Origin: an uncultured Paracoccaceae bacterium
GTDB taxonomy: Bacteria > Pseudomonadota > Alphaproteobacteria > Rhodobacterales > Rhodobacteraceae
DNA: 64,000 bases
Reading direction: 5' to 3'
Assembly (NCBI GenBank): GCA_947498985.1
Contig: CANMMF010000002.1
Location: 496,001 to 560,000, forward strand
The position numbers were made by a program, and so were the translations under genes. Positions 17,113 to 27,500 of this stretch are shown in pieces (the first letter of the stretch is position 1; each line of letters begins with the position of its first letter). The notes under the pieces were generated by a model. That model ran no database searches, was not told where the DNA came from, and saw only the letters and a list, made by a program, of their open reading frames with translations.

Positions 17113-20100
17113 ATGGCGAGTGATGCGCAAGGTTTTGGCGAAAATGACATCGCCATTGTGGGGATGGCCGCCCATCTGCCCGGGGCTGCCGACATCGCCG
17201 CCTATTGGCGCAACCTGCGCGATGGCGTGTCGTCGATCCGGCGCTTTTCCGAGGAAGAGCTGCGCGAGGCGGGCGAGGATCCCGGCCTGATGCGGCACCG
17301 CGATTACGTGCCTTTCGGCGCGCCGCTCGACGGGTTCGAGATGTTCGATGAGGGGTTTTTCGGCTTTTCGCCGAAAGAGGCCGCGATCATGGACCCGCAG
17401 CATCGCCAGTTTCTCGAAACCGCCTGGGAGGCGCTGGAAGCCGCAGGCCACGTGCCCGAATCCTTCGCCGGACAGGTCGGCGTTTTTGCGGGCTGCGGCA
17501 TGGGCAGCTATTTCTATTTCAACGTCTGCTCGAACCCGGATCTGGTGGACAGCACCGGCATGTTCCTGTTGCGCCACACCGGCAACGACAAGGATTTCAT
17601 GACCACGCGGCTCAGCCACGTGCTCGATCTCAAGGGGCCGTCGATCAACCTTCAGACCGCCTGTTCCACATCGCTGGTGGCCACGCATTACGCGGTCCAG
17701 GCTCTTTTGAACGGCGAATGCGACATGGCGCTGGCTGGCGGCGTGACCATCGAGCTGCCGCAGAACCGCGGCTATCTCTACCGCGAGAACGAGATCCTGA
17801 GCCCCGACGGCGCCTGCCATGCCTTCGATCACCGCGCAGAAGGCACGGTCTTCGGCTCCGGCGCGGGTGTTGTGGTGCTGCGACGCATGGCCGATGCGGT
17901 GGCGGATGGCGATCACATCTGGGCGGTGATCAAGGGCTCGGCGGTCAACAATGACGGGGCGCAAAAGGCCGGGTACCTGGCCCCTTCGGTCGACGGGCAG
18001 GCGATTGCCATCGCCGAAGCGCAGGCGATGGCCGGGGTCACCGCCGACACGGTCGACTACATGGAATGCCACGGCACCGGCACCTATCTGGGCGATCCCA
18101 TCGAGGTTGCCGCCCTCAGCCAGGCCTTCGCGGAAACCTCCGACAAGGTGGGTCACTGCCGCATCGGCTCGGTCAAGACCAATATCGGCCATCTCGACAC
18201 CGCCGCCGGGGTCGCGTCGCTGATAAAGGCCATCCTCGCGTTGCATCACAAGCAGATGCCGCCCTCGCTGGGCTTTGAAAAACCAAACCCCGCCATCGAT
18301 TTCGACGGCTCCCCGTTCCGTGTCAACGACCGGCTGACAGACTGGGGCCGTGGCACCCATCCGCGCCGCGCGGGCGTGAATTCACTCGGCGTCGGCGGCA
18401 CCAATGCGCATGTGGTTTTGCAAGAGGCGCCCGAGCGCGGCGCGTCGGAGCAAAGCGACTGGCCGTTCCAGATTTTGACGCTGTCGGGCCGCACAAGATC
18501 GGCGCTCGATGGCAATTCAAAGGCGCTGGCCGCCCATCTGCGCAACCATCCCGACCAGCCTTTGGCCGATATCGCGTGGACGCTGAAGGAGGGCCGCCGC
18601 GCCTTTGAGAAACGCCGCGTGATCGTCGCCGAAACCCATGCAGAGGCCGCGGCACTTCTGGACAGCGACGACACCCGCCGCGTGCACAGCCACGAAGCGC
18701 TCGACACGCCCGATATCGCCTTTCTTTTCCCCGGCGGTGGCGCGCAATACGCGGGCATGGCGCGCGATCTTTACGAGACCGAGCCGGTCTTTGCCGAATG
18801 GATGGATCGCGGGCTCGAACATCTCGCGACGATCACCGACACCGACATGCGCGCGCTCTGGCTGCCTGAAGAGGCCGGCATCGCCGCCGCGGACGCGGCG
18901 CTGACGCAGCCGTCCCTGCAGCTTCCGCTGATCATGATCGTGGAATATGCGCTGGCGCAGCTCTGGATGAGCTGGGGGATCAGGCCTGCCGCCCTCGCAG
19001 GCCATTCCATGGGTGAGAATACCGCCGCCTGCGTTGCAGGCGTCATGTCGTTCGAGGATTGCATCGGGCTCGTGCATCTGCGCGGCAGGCTCTTTGACAC
19101 TGTGCCCGCCGGCGGCATGCTTTCGGTCTCGCTCTCTGCCGACGCGCTGCAAGGCTATCTTGGCAAGGATCTCGACCTTGGGGCCGTCAATGCGCCGGAC
19201 CTCAGCGTCGCCTCGGGCTCCCAATCGGCGCTTGACGCGTTGCAGGCCCGGCTCGAGGCGGAAGAGATCGATTGCCAGCGCATCGCCATCGACATCGCCG
19301 CCCACAGCCGCATGCTGGAGCCGATCCTCGATCAGTTCCGCGCCTATCTCACGGCCATCGAGCTGTCCGCTCCGCAGATCCCGCTGACGTCGAACCGCAC
19401 CGGCGCGCTGATGACCGAGGCAGAGGCCACCGATCCCGATTACTGGGTCGCCCATCTGCGCGGCACCGTGCATTACGCCGAATGCATCGCCACACTTGCC
19501 AGGCCGGACCGCATCTTTCTCGAGGTTGGTCCCGGCAAGGCGCTGTCGGCGCTGGCCCGTCAGCATCCCGATGTGAGCGGCAACCAGATCCTGTCCTCGC
19601 TGCGCCACCCGCAGGACAAGATTGCCGACGACAAGCACATGTTCGAAGTGCTGGGCCGCCTCTGGGCGCTTGGGGCAGAGATCGACTGGGCGCAGATCTG
19701 GGGCGATGCCCGCCGCCTGCGGGTGCCGCTGCCGACCTACGCGTTCCAGCGCGCACCCTATTTCATCGCCCCCGGGCAGGCCGCGCGCGACGCCGCGCCG
19801 CAATACCTGATGCGCAGAGACGAGATCGAAAGCTGGGGCTGGCAACCGGTCTGGCGCCCGCGCGCGGCGCAGGCGGAGGTCGATGTGCGCGACGGGCTGG
19901 ACGAGGGTGAACCGCAGACCTGGCTGATGTTCATGGACGAGGCCGGGCTGGCGCAACGTGCCGCCGACCGGCTGCGCCGCGCCGGGCACACGGTGATCGA
20001 GCTGCGCCCCGGCGACACGTTTTCCCGCCTGTCCGAGCTCAGTTACATCCTTGCCCCCGAGCGCGGGCGCGAAGGCTATGATCTGCTGTTGCAGGATCTC

Positions 20101-23100
20101 GCCCTGCAAGGGCTGCAACCCACCCGGATCGCGCATTTCTGGCTGGTCACCCAGGACGAATCGCACCGCCCTGGGTCGAGCTTCTTTCACCGGATGCAGG
20201 AGCAGGGCTTTTACGCGCTGATATTCCTCGCGCAGGCCATGGTCGAGGAAAACCTGCCGCGTCCCCTGCACATGACAATCGTCACCAACGGCGCCGTCAG
20301 GCTGCGCGACGAGGCGCTGCCCTATCCCGGAAAATCGACGATTGCCGGGCCTGCCCGCGTCATCCCGCGCGAGATCTCCGGCGTGAGCGTCGCCACGCTG
20401 GATGTGCAACTGCCCGCCCCCCCGCAGACCGGCTTATTGTCGCGCAAAGCCTCCGAAAGCGCGCATGCAAAGGCGATGGACACGCTGTCGCTCGCGGTGC
20501 TCGAGGATCTGATGTCGGAGCCTGCCGACACCATCGCCGCATTGCGCGCCGACCGCCGCTTCGAATGCGCCATGCGCCCTGTCGCCTTGCCGCAAGCCGC
20601 GCCCGTGGCCGAGAACGGCGGCACCTATCTGATCACCGGCGGGTTCGGCGGCATCGGTCTCAGCCTCGCGCAGGACTTTGCGAAACAGGGCGCAAATCTG
20701 GTGCTGACCGCACGAGGCGGGCTGCCGGAGCGTGCGGCATGGCCCGACTACCTCGCCCGGCACGCACCGCAGGACAGCACCGCGCGCCGCATCCGTGCCG
20801 TCGAGGCGCTGGAAAAGGCCGGGGCCGACGTGATGATCGCCGCGGCCGATGTCTGCAACCTGACGCAGATGCAACGGGTCATCGACGCCGCCGAGGCGCG
20901 TTTTGGCCAGATCACCGGCGTGATCCACGGCGCCGGTGTGATCGCCGACGCGCCGCTTCTGACCAAAAGCCCCGCCAGTGTCGAGGACGTCTTTACGCCG
21001 AAGATCCACGGCGCGCATGTGCTGGGCCAGCTGTTCCCCGACGGGGCGGTCGACTGGATGGCGCTGTTCAGCTCCTCCTCCACCGTCACGGCGCCCGCCG
21101 GGCAGGTCGATTATGTCGCCGCCAACGAATTTCTCAACGCCTTCGCGCAGGCCCGCTCCGGGGGCGCCACGCGTGTCGTGGCGATCAACTGGGGTATCTG
21201 GAACGAGGTCGGCATGGCCGCCGAAGCGGTGGCCGCGCGCAGCGGCGACGTGCCCAGGGCCCCGGTCGAGCCGGTGGATCATCCGATGCTGGACGAGGCG
21301 ACCTTCGATGCCCAGGGCAACCGCGTGTTTTTCGCGCAATATGCCGCGAAGGACTGGTTCATCGACGAACACCGCACCAGGGCAGGCGACGCCCTGCTGC
21401 CCGGCAGCGGCTACCTGACGCTGGCCACCGAAGCTCTGCAGGCGCAGCGCGAAACCGGCCCGTTCGAGATCCGCGATCTGGATTTCCTGCGCCCCCTCAG
21501 GGTTGCAGACGGTGCCGAACGGGATGTGCGCGTGCGGCTGACGCGCAGCGACCGGGGCTACGGGTTCGACGTGCTGGCCGATGCAACCCATGGTGGCCGG
21601 AAAGGGCATGCGCTGACTGCGCAGGCGCGGATCAACCTGATGCCGATGCCACGTCCGGAGCCGGTGGACCTGGGCGCCATCCGCGCGCGCTGCGGCAAGC
21701 CTGTGGTGGCGTCGGGCGGCAAACTGCCCGCGGCGCAGGAGGTGATGCTGGATTTCGGGCCGCGCTGGAAAGTGCTCGACAGCCGCGCCATCGGCAAGGG
21801 TGAAGGCATCGCCGATCTGTCCTTGCCCGAGATCGCCCGAGACGACAACCTGGCCTTGCACCCGGCCCTGCTCGACATCGCGACCGGCTGGGCGATGGAG
21901 CTTATCGCGGGCTGGCAGCCGACCCATCTCTGGGCCCCGGTGCGCTATGGCCGCGTGCGGGTGCATGCACCGCTGGGCCGCCGCGTGGTGTCCTGGGTGC
22001 GCAATGCCGCCGACAACCGCGCGGACGCGGAAACCGCCAGCTTCGACATCACGCTCTGCGCCGCGGACGGCACGGTGCTGGTCGAAATCGCGGGCTTCAC
22101 CATCCGCAAGCTGGCCAGCCTCGACATCCTGAAATCAGCGCCCCGCCTGAGTGCCGCTGAGGTCGAGTTTGACGGTGGCGGCGCCACCCAGCCGCTGTCC
22201 CCCGCCGAAGAGCGGCTGGCGCATAATCTCAGCCAGGGCATCCGCCCCGAAGAGGGTGTGGAGGCGTTCCACCGGGCGCTGGCGCTCGGCGCGCCGCAAC
22301 TGGTGATCTCGTCGATGGATCTGGATCTCTTGTCGGCGCAAACCGCAGCCTCCACCAGCGACAGGGCCGACACGCAAAGCTTTGAGCGGCCGCAACTGGA
22401 AAGCGATTACGCGCCGCCGGAGAATGCCATCGAAGAGACGCTTGCCGGCTTCTGGGAAGAGCTTCTGGGTGTGACAAATGTCGGCGTCGAAGACAGTTTT
22501 TTCGATCTTGGCGGGCATAGCCTGATCGCCGTCAGGTTGTTTTCGATGGTCAAGAAGGCGTTCCGCGTCGAGTTCCCGATCTCGGTGCTGTTCGAGGCCC
22601 CGACCATCCGCAAATGCGCGCTGCTCATCGCCGAGCAGACCGGCGATACCGGAGCCGCCTCAGAGACCGGGGCGGAAGACGGCGCAACGGCAGCCCCGCA
22701 GCGCCGGTTCAAGCATCTGGTGGCCATGCATGACGGCGATGGCGGTCCGCGCCAGCCGTTCTTCCTCGTGGCGGGGATGTTCGGCAACGTGCTGAACCTG
22801 CGTCATCTGGCGCATCTTCTGGGCGCCGACCGGCCGTTCTACGGGCTGCAGGCCAAGGGGCTGTACGGTGGCGAGGCGCCGCATGACAGCATCGAGGCCG
22901 CCGCCGCCGACTACATCGCCGAAATGCAGCAGGTGCAGCCCGAAGGTCCCTATATGCTGGGCGGCTTTTCCGGCGGCGGCATCACCGCCTACGAAATTAC
23001 CCGCCAGCTCGAGACGATGGGCGAGACCGTGTCGCTGGTGGTGATGCTTGACACGCCTCTGCCGCAGCGCCGCCCGCTTACCCGCGCCGACCGGCTGCAG

Positions 23101-23571
23101 ATCCAGTGGCAGGAGGCCCGCGCCAAGGGCGTCTTTTATCCCTTCATCTGGGCGCGCAACCGGATCCGCTGGGAGATCGCCAAACGCCGGAACGCCGAGG
23201 AAACCGACGCCGCGCATGGCTTCCACAATGCCGAGATCGAGGCGGCGTTCTACCGCGCCATCGGCAGCTATGACGTGGTCCCCTGGGACGGCCGGCTGGT
23301 GCTCTTCCGCCCGCCGCTGCAGGGCAAGTGGACGCTGTCGGGCGGGCGCATGGTCAATTCCGAGCGCAGCTACGTGACGCCCGACAACGACTGGGGCGCC
23401 ATCACCCCTCAAATCGAAGTGCATGAAGTGCCGGGCGATCATGACAGCATGGTGCTGGAGCCCAATGTGCGCGTGCTGGCCGGGCTGATGCGCGAGGCCA
23501 TCGAAGGGGCCGAGGCCGAGAGCGCGGGCCATGGCGAGGTTGTCGCCTTTCCCACGCAGGCGGCGCAGTGA
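17113..23571 (+). CDS. Type I polyketide synthase, KS-AT-KR-DH-ACP-TE
   Basis: A 2152-residue single-module PKS. KS (about 10-440): active-site Cys184 in QTACSTSL, His in ECHGTGT (about 318) and in NIGHLDTAAG. AT (about 535-850): Ser in AGHSMGENTAA near residue 632; Met in that motif suits malonyl-CoA, but the usual HAFH position reads AAHS, so specificity is open. KR (about 930-1380): TGGFGGIGLSLA and the active Tyr in QVDYVAANEF (about 1334). DH (about 1405-1690): His in DEHRTRAGDALLPG (one residue longer than HxxxGxxxxP) and Asp in HPALLDIATG. ACP: Ser in LGGHSLIA (about 1803). TE: Ser in GGFSGGG (about 1953). The KR precedes the DH, the reverse of the usual order. The product is presumably a short reduced or unsaturated acyl chain; it may act once or iteratively. 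ATG chosen over TTG codons 6 nt upstream; no strong Shine-Dalgarno. Confidence 0.93.
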   Translation: MASDAQGFGENDIAIVGMAAHLPGAADIAAYWRNLRDGVSSIRRFSEEELREAGEDPGLMRHRDYVPFGAPLDGFEMFDEGFFGFSPKEAAIMDPQHRQFLETAWEALEAAGHVPESFAGQVGVFAGCGMGSYFYFNVCSNPDLVDSTGMFLLRHTGNDKDFMTTRLSHVLDLKGPSINLQTACSTSLVATHYAVQALLNGECDMALAGGVTIELPQNRGYLYRENEILSPDGACHAFDHRAEGTVFGSGAGVVVLRRMADAVADGDHIWAVIKGSAVNNDGAQKAGYLAPSVDGQAIAIAEAQAMAGVTADTVDYMECHGTGTYLGDPIEVAALSQAFAETSDKVGHCRIGSVKTNIGHLDTAAGVASLIKAILALHHKQMPPSLGFEKPNPAIDFDGSPFRVNDRLTDWGRGTHPRRAGVNSLGVGGTNAHVVLQEAPERGASEQSDWPFQILTLSGRTRSALDGNSKALAAHLRNHPDQPLADIAWTLKEGRRAFEKRRVIVAETHAEAAALLDSDDTRRVHSHEALDTPDIAFLFPGGGAQYAGMARDLYETEPVFAEWMDRGLEHLATITDTDMRALWLPEEAGIAAADAALTQPSLQLPLIMIVEYALAQLWMSWGIRPAALAGHSMGENTAACVAGVMSFEDCIGLVHLRGRLFDTVPAGGMLSVSLSADALQGYLGKDLDLGAVNAPDLSVASGSQSALDALQARLEAEEIDCQRIAIDIAAHSRMLEPILDQFRAYLTAIELSAPQIPLTSNRTGALMTEAEATDPDYWVAHLRGTVHYAECIATLARPDRIFLEVGPGKALSALARQHPDVSGNQILSSLRHPQDKIADDKHMFEVLGRLWALGAEIDWAQIWGDARRLRVPLPTYAFQRAPYFIAPGQAARDAAPQYLMRRDEIESWGWQPVWRPRAAQAEVDVRDGLDEGEPQTWLMFMDEAGLAQRAADRLRRAGHTVIELRPGDTFSRLSELSYILAPERGREGYDLLLQDLALQGLQPTRIAHFWLVTQDESHRPGSSFFHRMQEQGFYALIFLAQAMVEENLPRPLHMTIVTNGAVRLRDEALPYPGKSTIAGPARVIPREISGVSVATLDVQLPAPPQTGLLSRKASESAHAKAMDTLSLAVLEDLMSEPADTIAALRADRRFECAMRPVALPQAAPVAENGGTYLITGGFGGIGLSLAQDFAKQGANLVLTARGGLPERAAWPDYLARHAPQDSTARRIRAVEALEKAGADVMIAAADVCNLTQMQRVIDAAEARFGQITGVIHGAGVIADAPLLTKSPASVEDVFTPKIHGAHVLGQLFPDGAVDWMALFSSSSTVTAPAGQVDYVAANEFLNAFAQARSGGATRVVAINWGIWNEVGMAAEAVAARSGDVPRAPVEPVDHPMLDEATFDAQGNRVFFAQYAAKDWFIDEHRTRAGDALLPGSGYLTLATEALQAQRETGPFEIRDLDFLRPLRVADGAERDVRVRLTRSDRGYGFDVLADATHGGRKGHALTAQARINLMPMPRPEPVDLGAIRARCGKPVVASGGKLPAAQEVMLDFGPRWKVLDSRAIGKGEGIADLSLPEIARDDNLALHPALLDIATGWAMELIAGWQPTHLWAPVRYGRVRVHAPLGRRVVSWVRNAADNRADAETASFDITLCAADGTVLVEIAGFTIRKLASLDILKSAPRLSAAEVEFDGGGATQPLSPAEERLAHNLSQGIRPEEGVEAFHRALALGAPQLVISSMDLDLLSAQTAASTSDRADTQSFERPQLESDYAPPENAIEETLAGFWEELLGVTNVGVEDSFFDLGGHSLIAVRLFSMVKKAFRVEFPISVLFEAPTIRKCALLIAEQTGDTGAASETGAEDGATAAPQRRFKHLVAMHDGDGGPRQPFFLVAGMFGNVLNLRHLAHLLGADRPFYGLQAKGLYGGEAPHDSIEAAAADYIAEMQQVQPEGPYMLGGFSGGGITAYEITRQLETMGETVSLVVMLDTPLPQRRPLTRADRLQIQWQEARAKGVFYPFIWARNRIRWEIAKRRNAEETDAAHGFHNAEIEAAFYRAIGSYDVVPWDGRLVLFRPPLQGKWTLSGGRMVNSERSYVTPDNDWGAITPQIEVHEVPGDHDSMVLEPNVRVLAGLMREAIEGAEAESAGHGEVVAFPTQAAQ

Positions 23572-23574
23572 GCG

Positions 23575-24591
23575 ATGCCGCGGCTGCTGGTCATATCGCT
23601 CAATTTCCGCACCGCGGAGATGACCCTGCGTTCGGTCCGCGCGGCGCTCACCGCGATGCAGGGGCTCGATGCGGAACTTCTTGTGGTCGACAATGACAGT
23701 CGCGATGGCTCTTACGAGACGATCACGCAAGAGATCGGCGCGCTGGCCGCCGCGGGCGCGCCGGTGCGGGCGGTGCAATCGGGTCGCAATGGCGGCTTCG
23801 GCGCGGGCAACAATGTCGGCATCCGAACCGGGCTGAGCGACGGCACGCGCCCGGACTATATCTATATTCTCAATTCCGACGCGTTCCCGGCCCCGGACGC
23901 GGTCTCGCGTCTGTTGCAGCATCTCGAAACCCATCCCGAAGCCGGGTTTGCAGGCAGCTACATCCATGGCGAAGCGGGCGGTCCGCATATGACCGCGTTC
24001 CGCTTTCCCTCGCTGTGGTCGGAACTTGAGGGAGCTGCGCGATTTGGCCCGGTTTCACGTCTGCTCAGGCGTCATGTCGTCCCGCTCGGCGTGCCGGAGG
24101 CGACGCAAAAGGTCGACTGGCTGGCCGGGGCTTCGATGATGATGCGTCAGGACGTGCTGGATGAGATCGGCCTGTTTGACGAGACGTTCTTTCTCTATTT
24201 CGAGGAGACCGACCTGTGCCTGCGCGCCGCGCGCGCCGGGTACCAGACCCATTACGTGCGCGACAGCGAAGTTGCCCATATCGGGTCCGTCTCCACCGGC
24301 ATGAAGACCTGGGCGCGTGTGCCAAAGTTCTGGCTCGACAGCCGCTGGCACTATTTCACCAAGAACCACGGACGCCTCTATGCCGCGCTGGCGACAGGCA
24401 TGCACGCCCTGGGCGGGCTGCTCTGGCGCACAAGGCGCGTGCTGCAGCGCAAGGACCGGGCCGACCCGCCGCGCTTCCTGCGGGACCTGATTTACCATGA
24501 CCTGACCGCGTTTTTCCGGCCTCTGCCGGGCAAGCGCCGCGCGACGGAGGCCCGGAGCGGCCCGACCGCGCTCGGGACCAACGCGGAGTGA
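23575..24591 (+). CDS. Glycosyltransferase family 2 (rhamnosyltransferase-like)
   Basis: A 338-residue GT2 opening LLVISLNFRTAEMTLRS, with VVDNDSRDGS (nucleotide-binding) and, in the acceptor region, MRQDVLDEIGLFDETFFLYF then EETDLCLRAARAGY, the block typical of WcaE/rhamnosyltransferase-like GT2s. It starts 3 nt after the PKS stop and its stop lies against the start of the NRPS gene, so it sits inside the PKS/NRPS operon. This placement suggests it glycosylates the polyketide/peptide product or adds the sugar that carries it. The sugar and acceptor are not known. Confidence 0.88.
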   Translation: MPRLLVISLNFRTAEMTLRSVRAALTAMQGLDAELLVVDNDSRDGSYETITQEIGALAAAGAPVRAVQSGRNGGFGAGNNVGIRTGLSDGTRPDYIYILNSDAFPAPDAVSRLLQHLETHPEAGFAGSYIHGEAGGPHMTAFRFPSLWSELEGAARFGPVSRLLRRHVVPLGVPEATQKVDWLAGASMMMRQDVLDEIGLFDETFFLYFEETDLCLRAARAGYQTHYVRDSEVAHIGSVSTGMKTWARVPKFWLDSRWHYFTKNHGRLYAALATGMHALGGLLWRTRRVLQRKDRADPPRFLRDLIYHDLTAFFRPLPGKRRATEARSGPTALGTNAE

Positions 24592-24596
24592 ATGAC

Positions 24597-27500
24597 ATGA
24601 CAGGGTTTTCCTCGGTTGTGATGGGCAATGAGTCGCTGCTGGTGCAGTGTTCCGAAACGCTGCTGGCGCGTGGCAACACGATCGCCGCCGTGGTCACGCG
24701 CAATCCCGATATCGCCGGTTGGGCCCGCAGCCAGGCGCTGCGCGTCGAGGCCCCAGGCGCGGATCTGGCCGCAAGGCTCGGCACCGGGTTCGACTGGTTG
24801 CTGTCGATTGCCAACCTGTCGATCATCCCCGGTGACGTGCTGGCCCTGCCCGCCCGCGGCGCGATCAATTTCCATGACGGACCGCTGCCGCGTCATGCCG
24901 GTCTCAACGCGCCGGTCTGGGCGCTGCTCGAGGGCGAAACTCAGCACGGCATCACCTGGCACCTGATCGAAAACGGCGTGGACGAAGGCGATATCCTGGT
25001 CTCGCGCAGCTTCGATATAAGCCCGCGCGACACCGCGCTGACCCTCAACACCAAAGCGTTCGAGGCGGCCATTGACAGCTTCCCCGCGCTGCTGGGCCAG
25101 CTGGAAAGCGGCACGCTCAAGCGCACAGCGCAGGATCTTGGCGCACGCAGCTATCACGCGCGCGACGACCGGCCCGCAGGTCATGGCTGGCTCGATGTCA
25201 CCCGCCCTGCGGCCGAGCTTGAGCGCATGGTGCGCGCGCTCGATCACGGCCCCTACCGCAACCCGCTCGCCCTGCCGAAACTGGCCTTGGGTGAGGCGCT
25301 GGTGATGGTTGGTGCCGCGCGGGTGGAAGAGAGCCATGCCCGGCCCGGCACCGTGCTCGATGTGACCGACACCGCCCTGACCGTGGCCTGCGCCGAAAGC
25401 GCGCTGGTGCTGAGCGACCTGCGGCGCGAGGACGGAACGGAGTGCGCGCCCAACAGCCTCGTCTCGGCGGGGGATTGTCTGGAAGTGCCTGATCTCGCAC
25501 AGATCGACCGGGACGTGGCGCAGGTTGTGGCGCACGAGGCCGCGTGGCGCAAGCGGCTGGCAGAGGTCACCCCGGTGACACTGGCCGGGCTCTGCCATGG
25601 CGAGCCCGCGCTTGAGACGCGTCCGCTGGCCCTGCCCCCGGGCTCGGCGGCGGCCGCGGTGGCGCTCTGGGCCGCGCGGCTTGCGGGCACCGACAGCTGC
25701 GACATTGCCTATGCCACCCCGGATCTGGCCGATCTGGCAGAGAGCGGCGTGATCGTTCCCTGGATGCCCCTGCCGATCCGTTGCGACGGGGCTTTCGGCA
25801 ATCTTGCCGACACCATCGCGGCGGAACGCAGGTCCCTTGCCACGCTGCAGGGGATCCTGCGCGACCTGCCCTTGCGCGAGCCCGAAATCGCACCGCTGGT
25901 CACCCCCTCGGTGGGCCTCTCCGACGGGGCCGGTCCGATCCCGGGCTGCGCGCTCACCGTGGAACTTGGCCAGTCGCCGCATCTGCATATCGACACAAGC
26001 GCCATCGGCGCCGAGCAGGCCGACCGCCTCGCGCGCCGCTTGGAAGCCATAGCGCAGGCCGCCTCCGCCGACACGCCGCTCGACGCGCTGCCGCAGATGG
26101 ACCCCGCAGAACAGCGCGACGTGCTGGAGCGCTGGAACCAGACGCAGACCGATCACAACCGCACGCTGACCATGCACCGCGCCTTCGAGGCGCAGGTCGC
26201 GCGCACACCCGACGCCACGGCGCTGGTGTTCGAAGGCCAGCAGGTCAGCTACGCCGATCTCGACACCCGCGCCAACCGCGCCGCCCATGTGCTGCGCGAG
26301 ATGGGGGTGGCGCCGGGCAGGATCGCAGGGCTCTGCTGCAACCGCTCGGTGGAGATGGTGGTGGGCGCGCTCGCCATTCTCAAGGCAGGGGGCGCCTACC
26401 TGCCGATGGATCCGTCCTACCCCGCAGAGCGCCTGCAGCATTTTGTCAAGGACAGCGGTGCTGCGGTGATCGTCACGCAGGCGTCGGTCGAACCGGCTCT
26501 GCCGCGCCATGACGCCGACCTGCTGCTGCTCGACGCGGAACCGCGGCTCGCCAGCGCCTCGCCAGTCGCGCTGCCCGACACCAGCGGGCCGGAGGATCTG
26601 GCCTATCTGATCTATACCAGCGGCTCCACCGGCACCCCAAAGGGGGTCATGGTCGAGCATCGCAACGTGCTGAACTTCTACCGCGGCATGGACGATCATA
26701 TCCCGCATGACGTTGGCGACACCTGGCTTGCCGTGACCTCGCTCAGCTTTGACATTTCGGTGCTGGAGCTCTTCTGGACCATGGCGCGCGGGCTGAAGGT
26801 TGTGCTGACCTCGGACGAGGATCGCGGGCTGATCTCGAACGGGCCGCTGCCGATGTCCGGCGGCGGGATGGAGTTTTCGATCTATTACTGGGGCAATGAT
26901 GACGGCGTCGGGCGCGACAAGTACCGCCTGCTGCTGGAGGGCGCGCAGTTTGCCGACGAAAACGGCTTTGTCGCGGTCTGGACGCCCGAGCGGCATTTCC
27001 ACGCCTTTGGCGGCCCCTATCCCAACCCGTCGGTCACCGGCGCGGCGGTGGCGGGCATGACCCGCAATATCGGTGTGCGCGGCGGCTCTGTCGTGGCGCC
27101 GCTGCACCATCCCGCGCGCATCGCCGAGGAATGGGCGGTGATCGACAACCTCACCGGCGGGCGCGCGGGCATGGCCATCGCCTCCGGCTGGCAGCCGGAC
27201 GACTTTGTGTTGCGCCCCGAAAACACGCCACCCGCCAACAAACCCGCCATGACCGAAAGCATCCACACGCTGCGCAAGCTCTGGCGTGGCGAGGCGGTGG
27301 GCTTTCCCAAGAAAGACGGCACGCTGCACGAGGTCGTCACGCAGCCGCGCCCGGTTTCAAGCGAGTTGCCGGTCTGGGTGACCACCGCCGGCAATCCCGC
27401 AACCTGGCAGGAGGCGGGTGCGCTGGGCTGCAACGTGCTCACTCATCTGCTGGGCCAGAGCATCGAGGAAGTGCGCGACAAGATCGGTCTTTACCACGAG

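Noticed and set aside
24492-27329. A 945-codon minus-strand frame antisense to the NRPS gene
   Set aside because: Shadow frame; the plus strand carries all adenylation core motifs in order.
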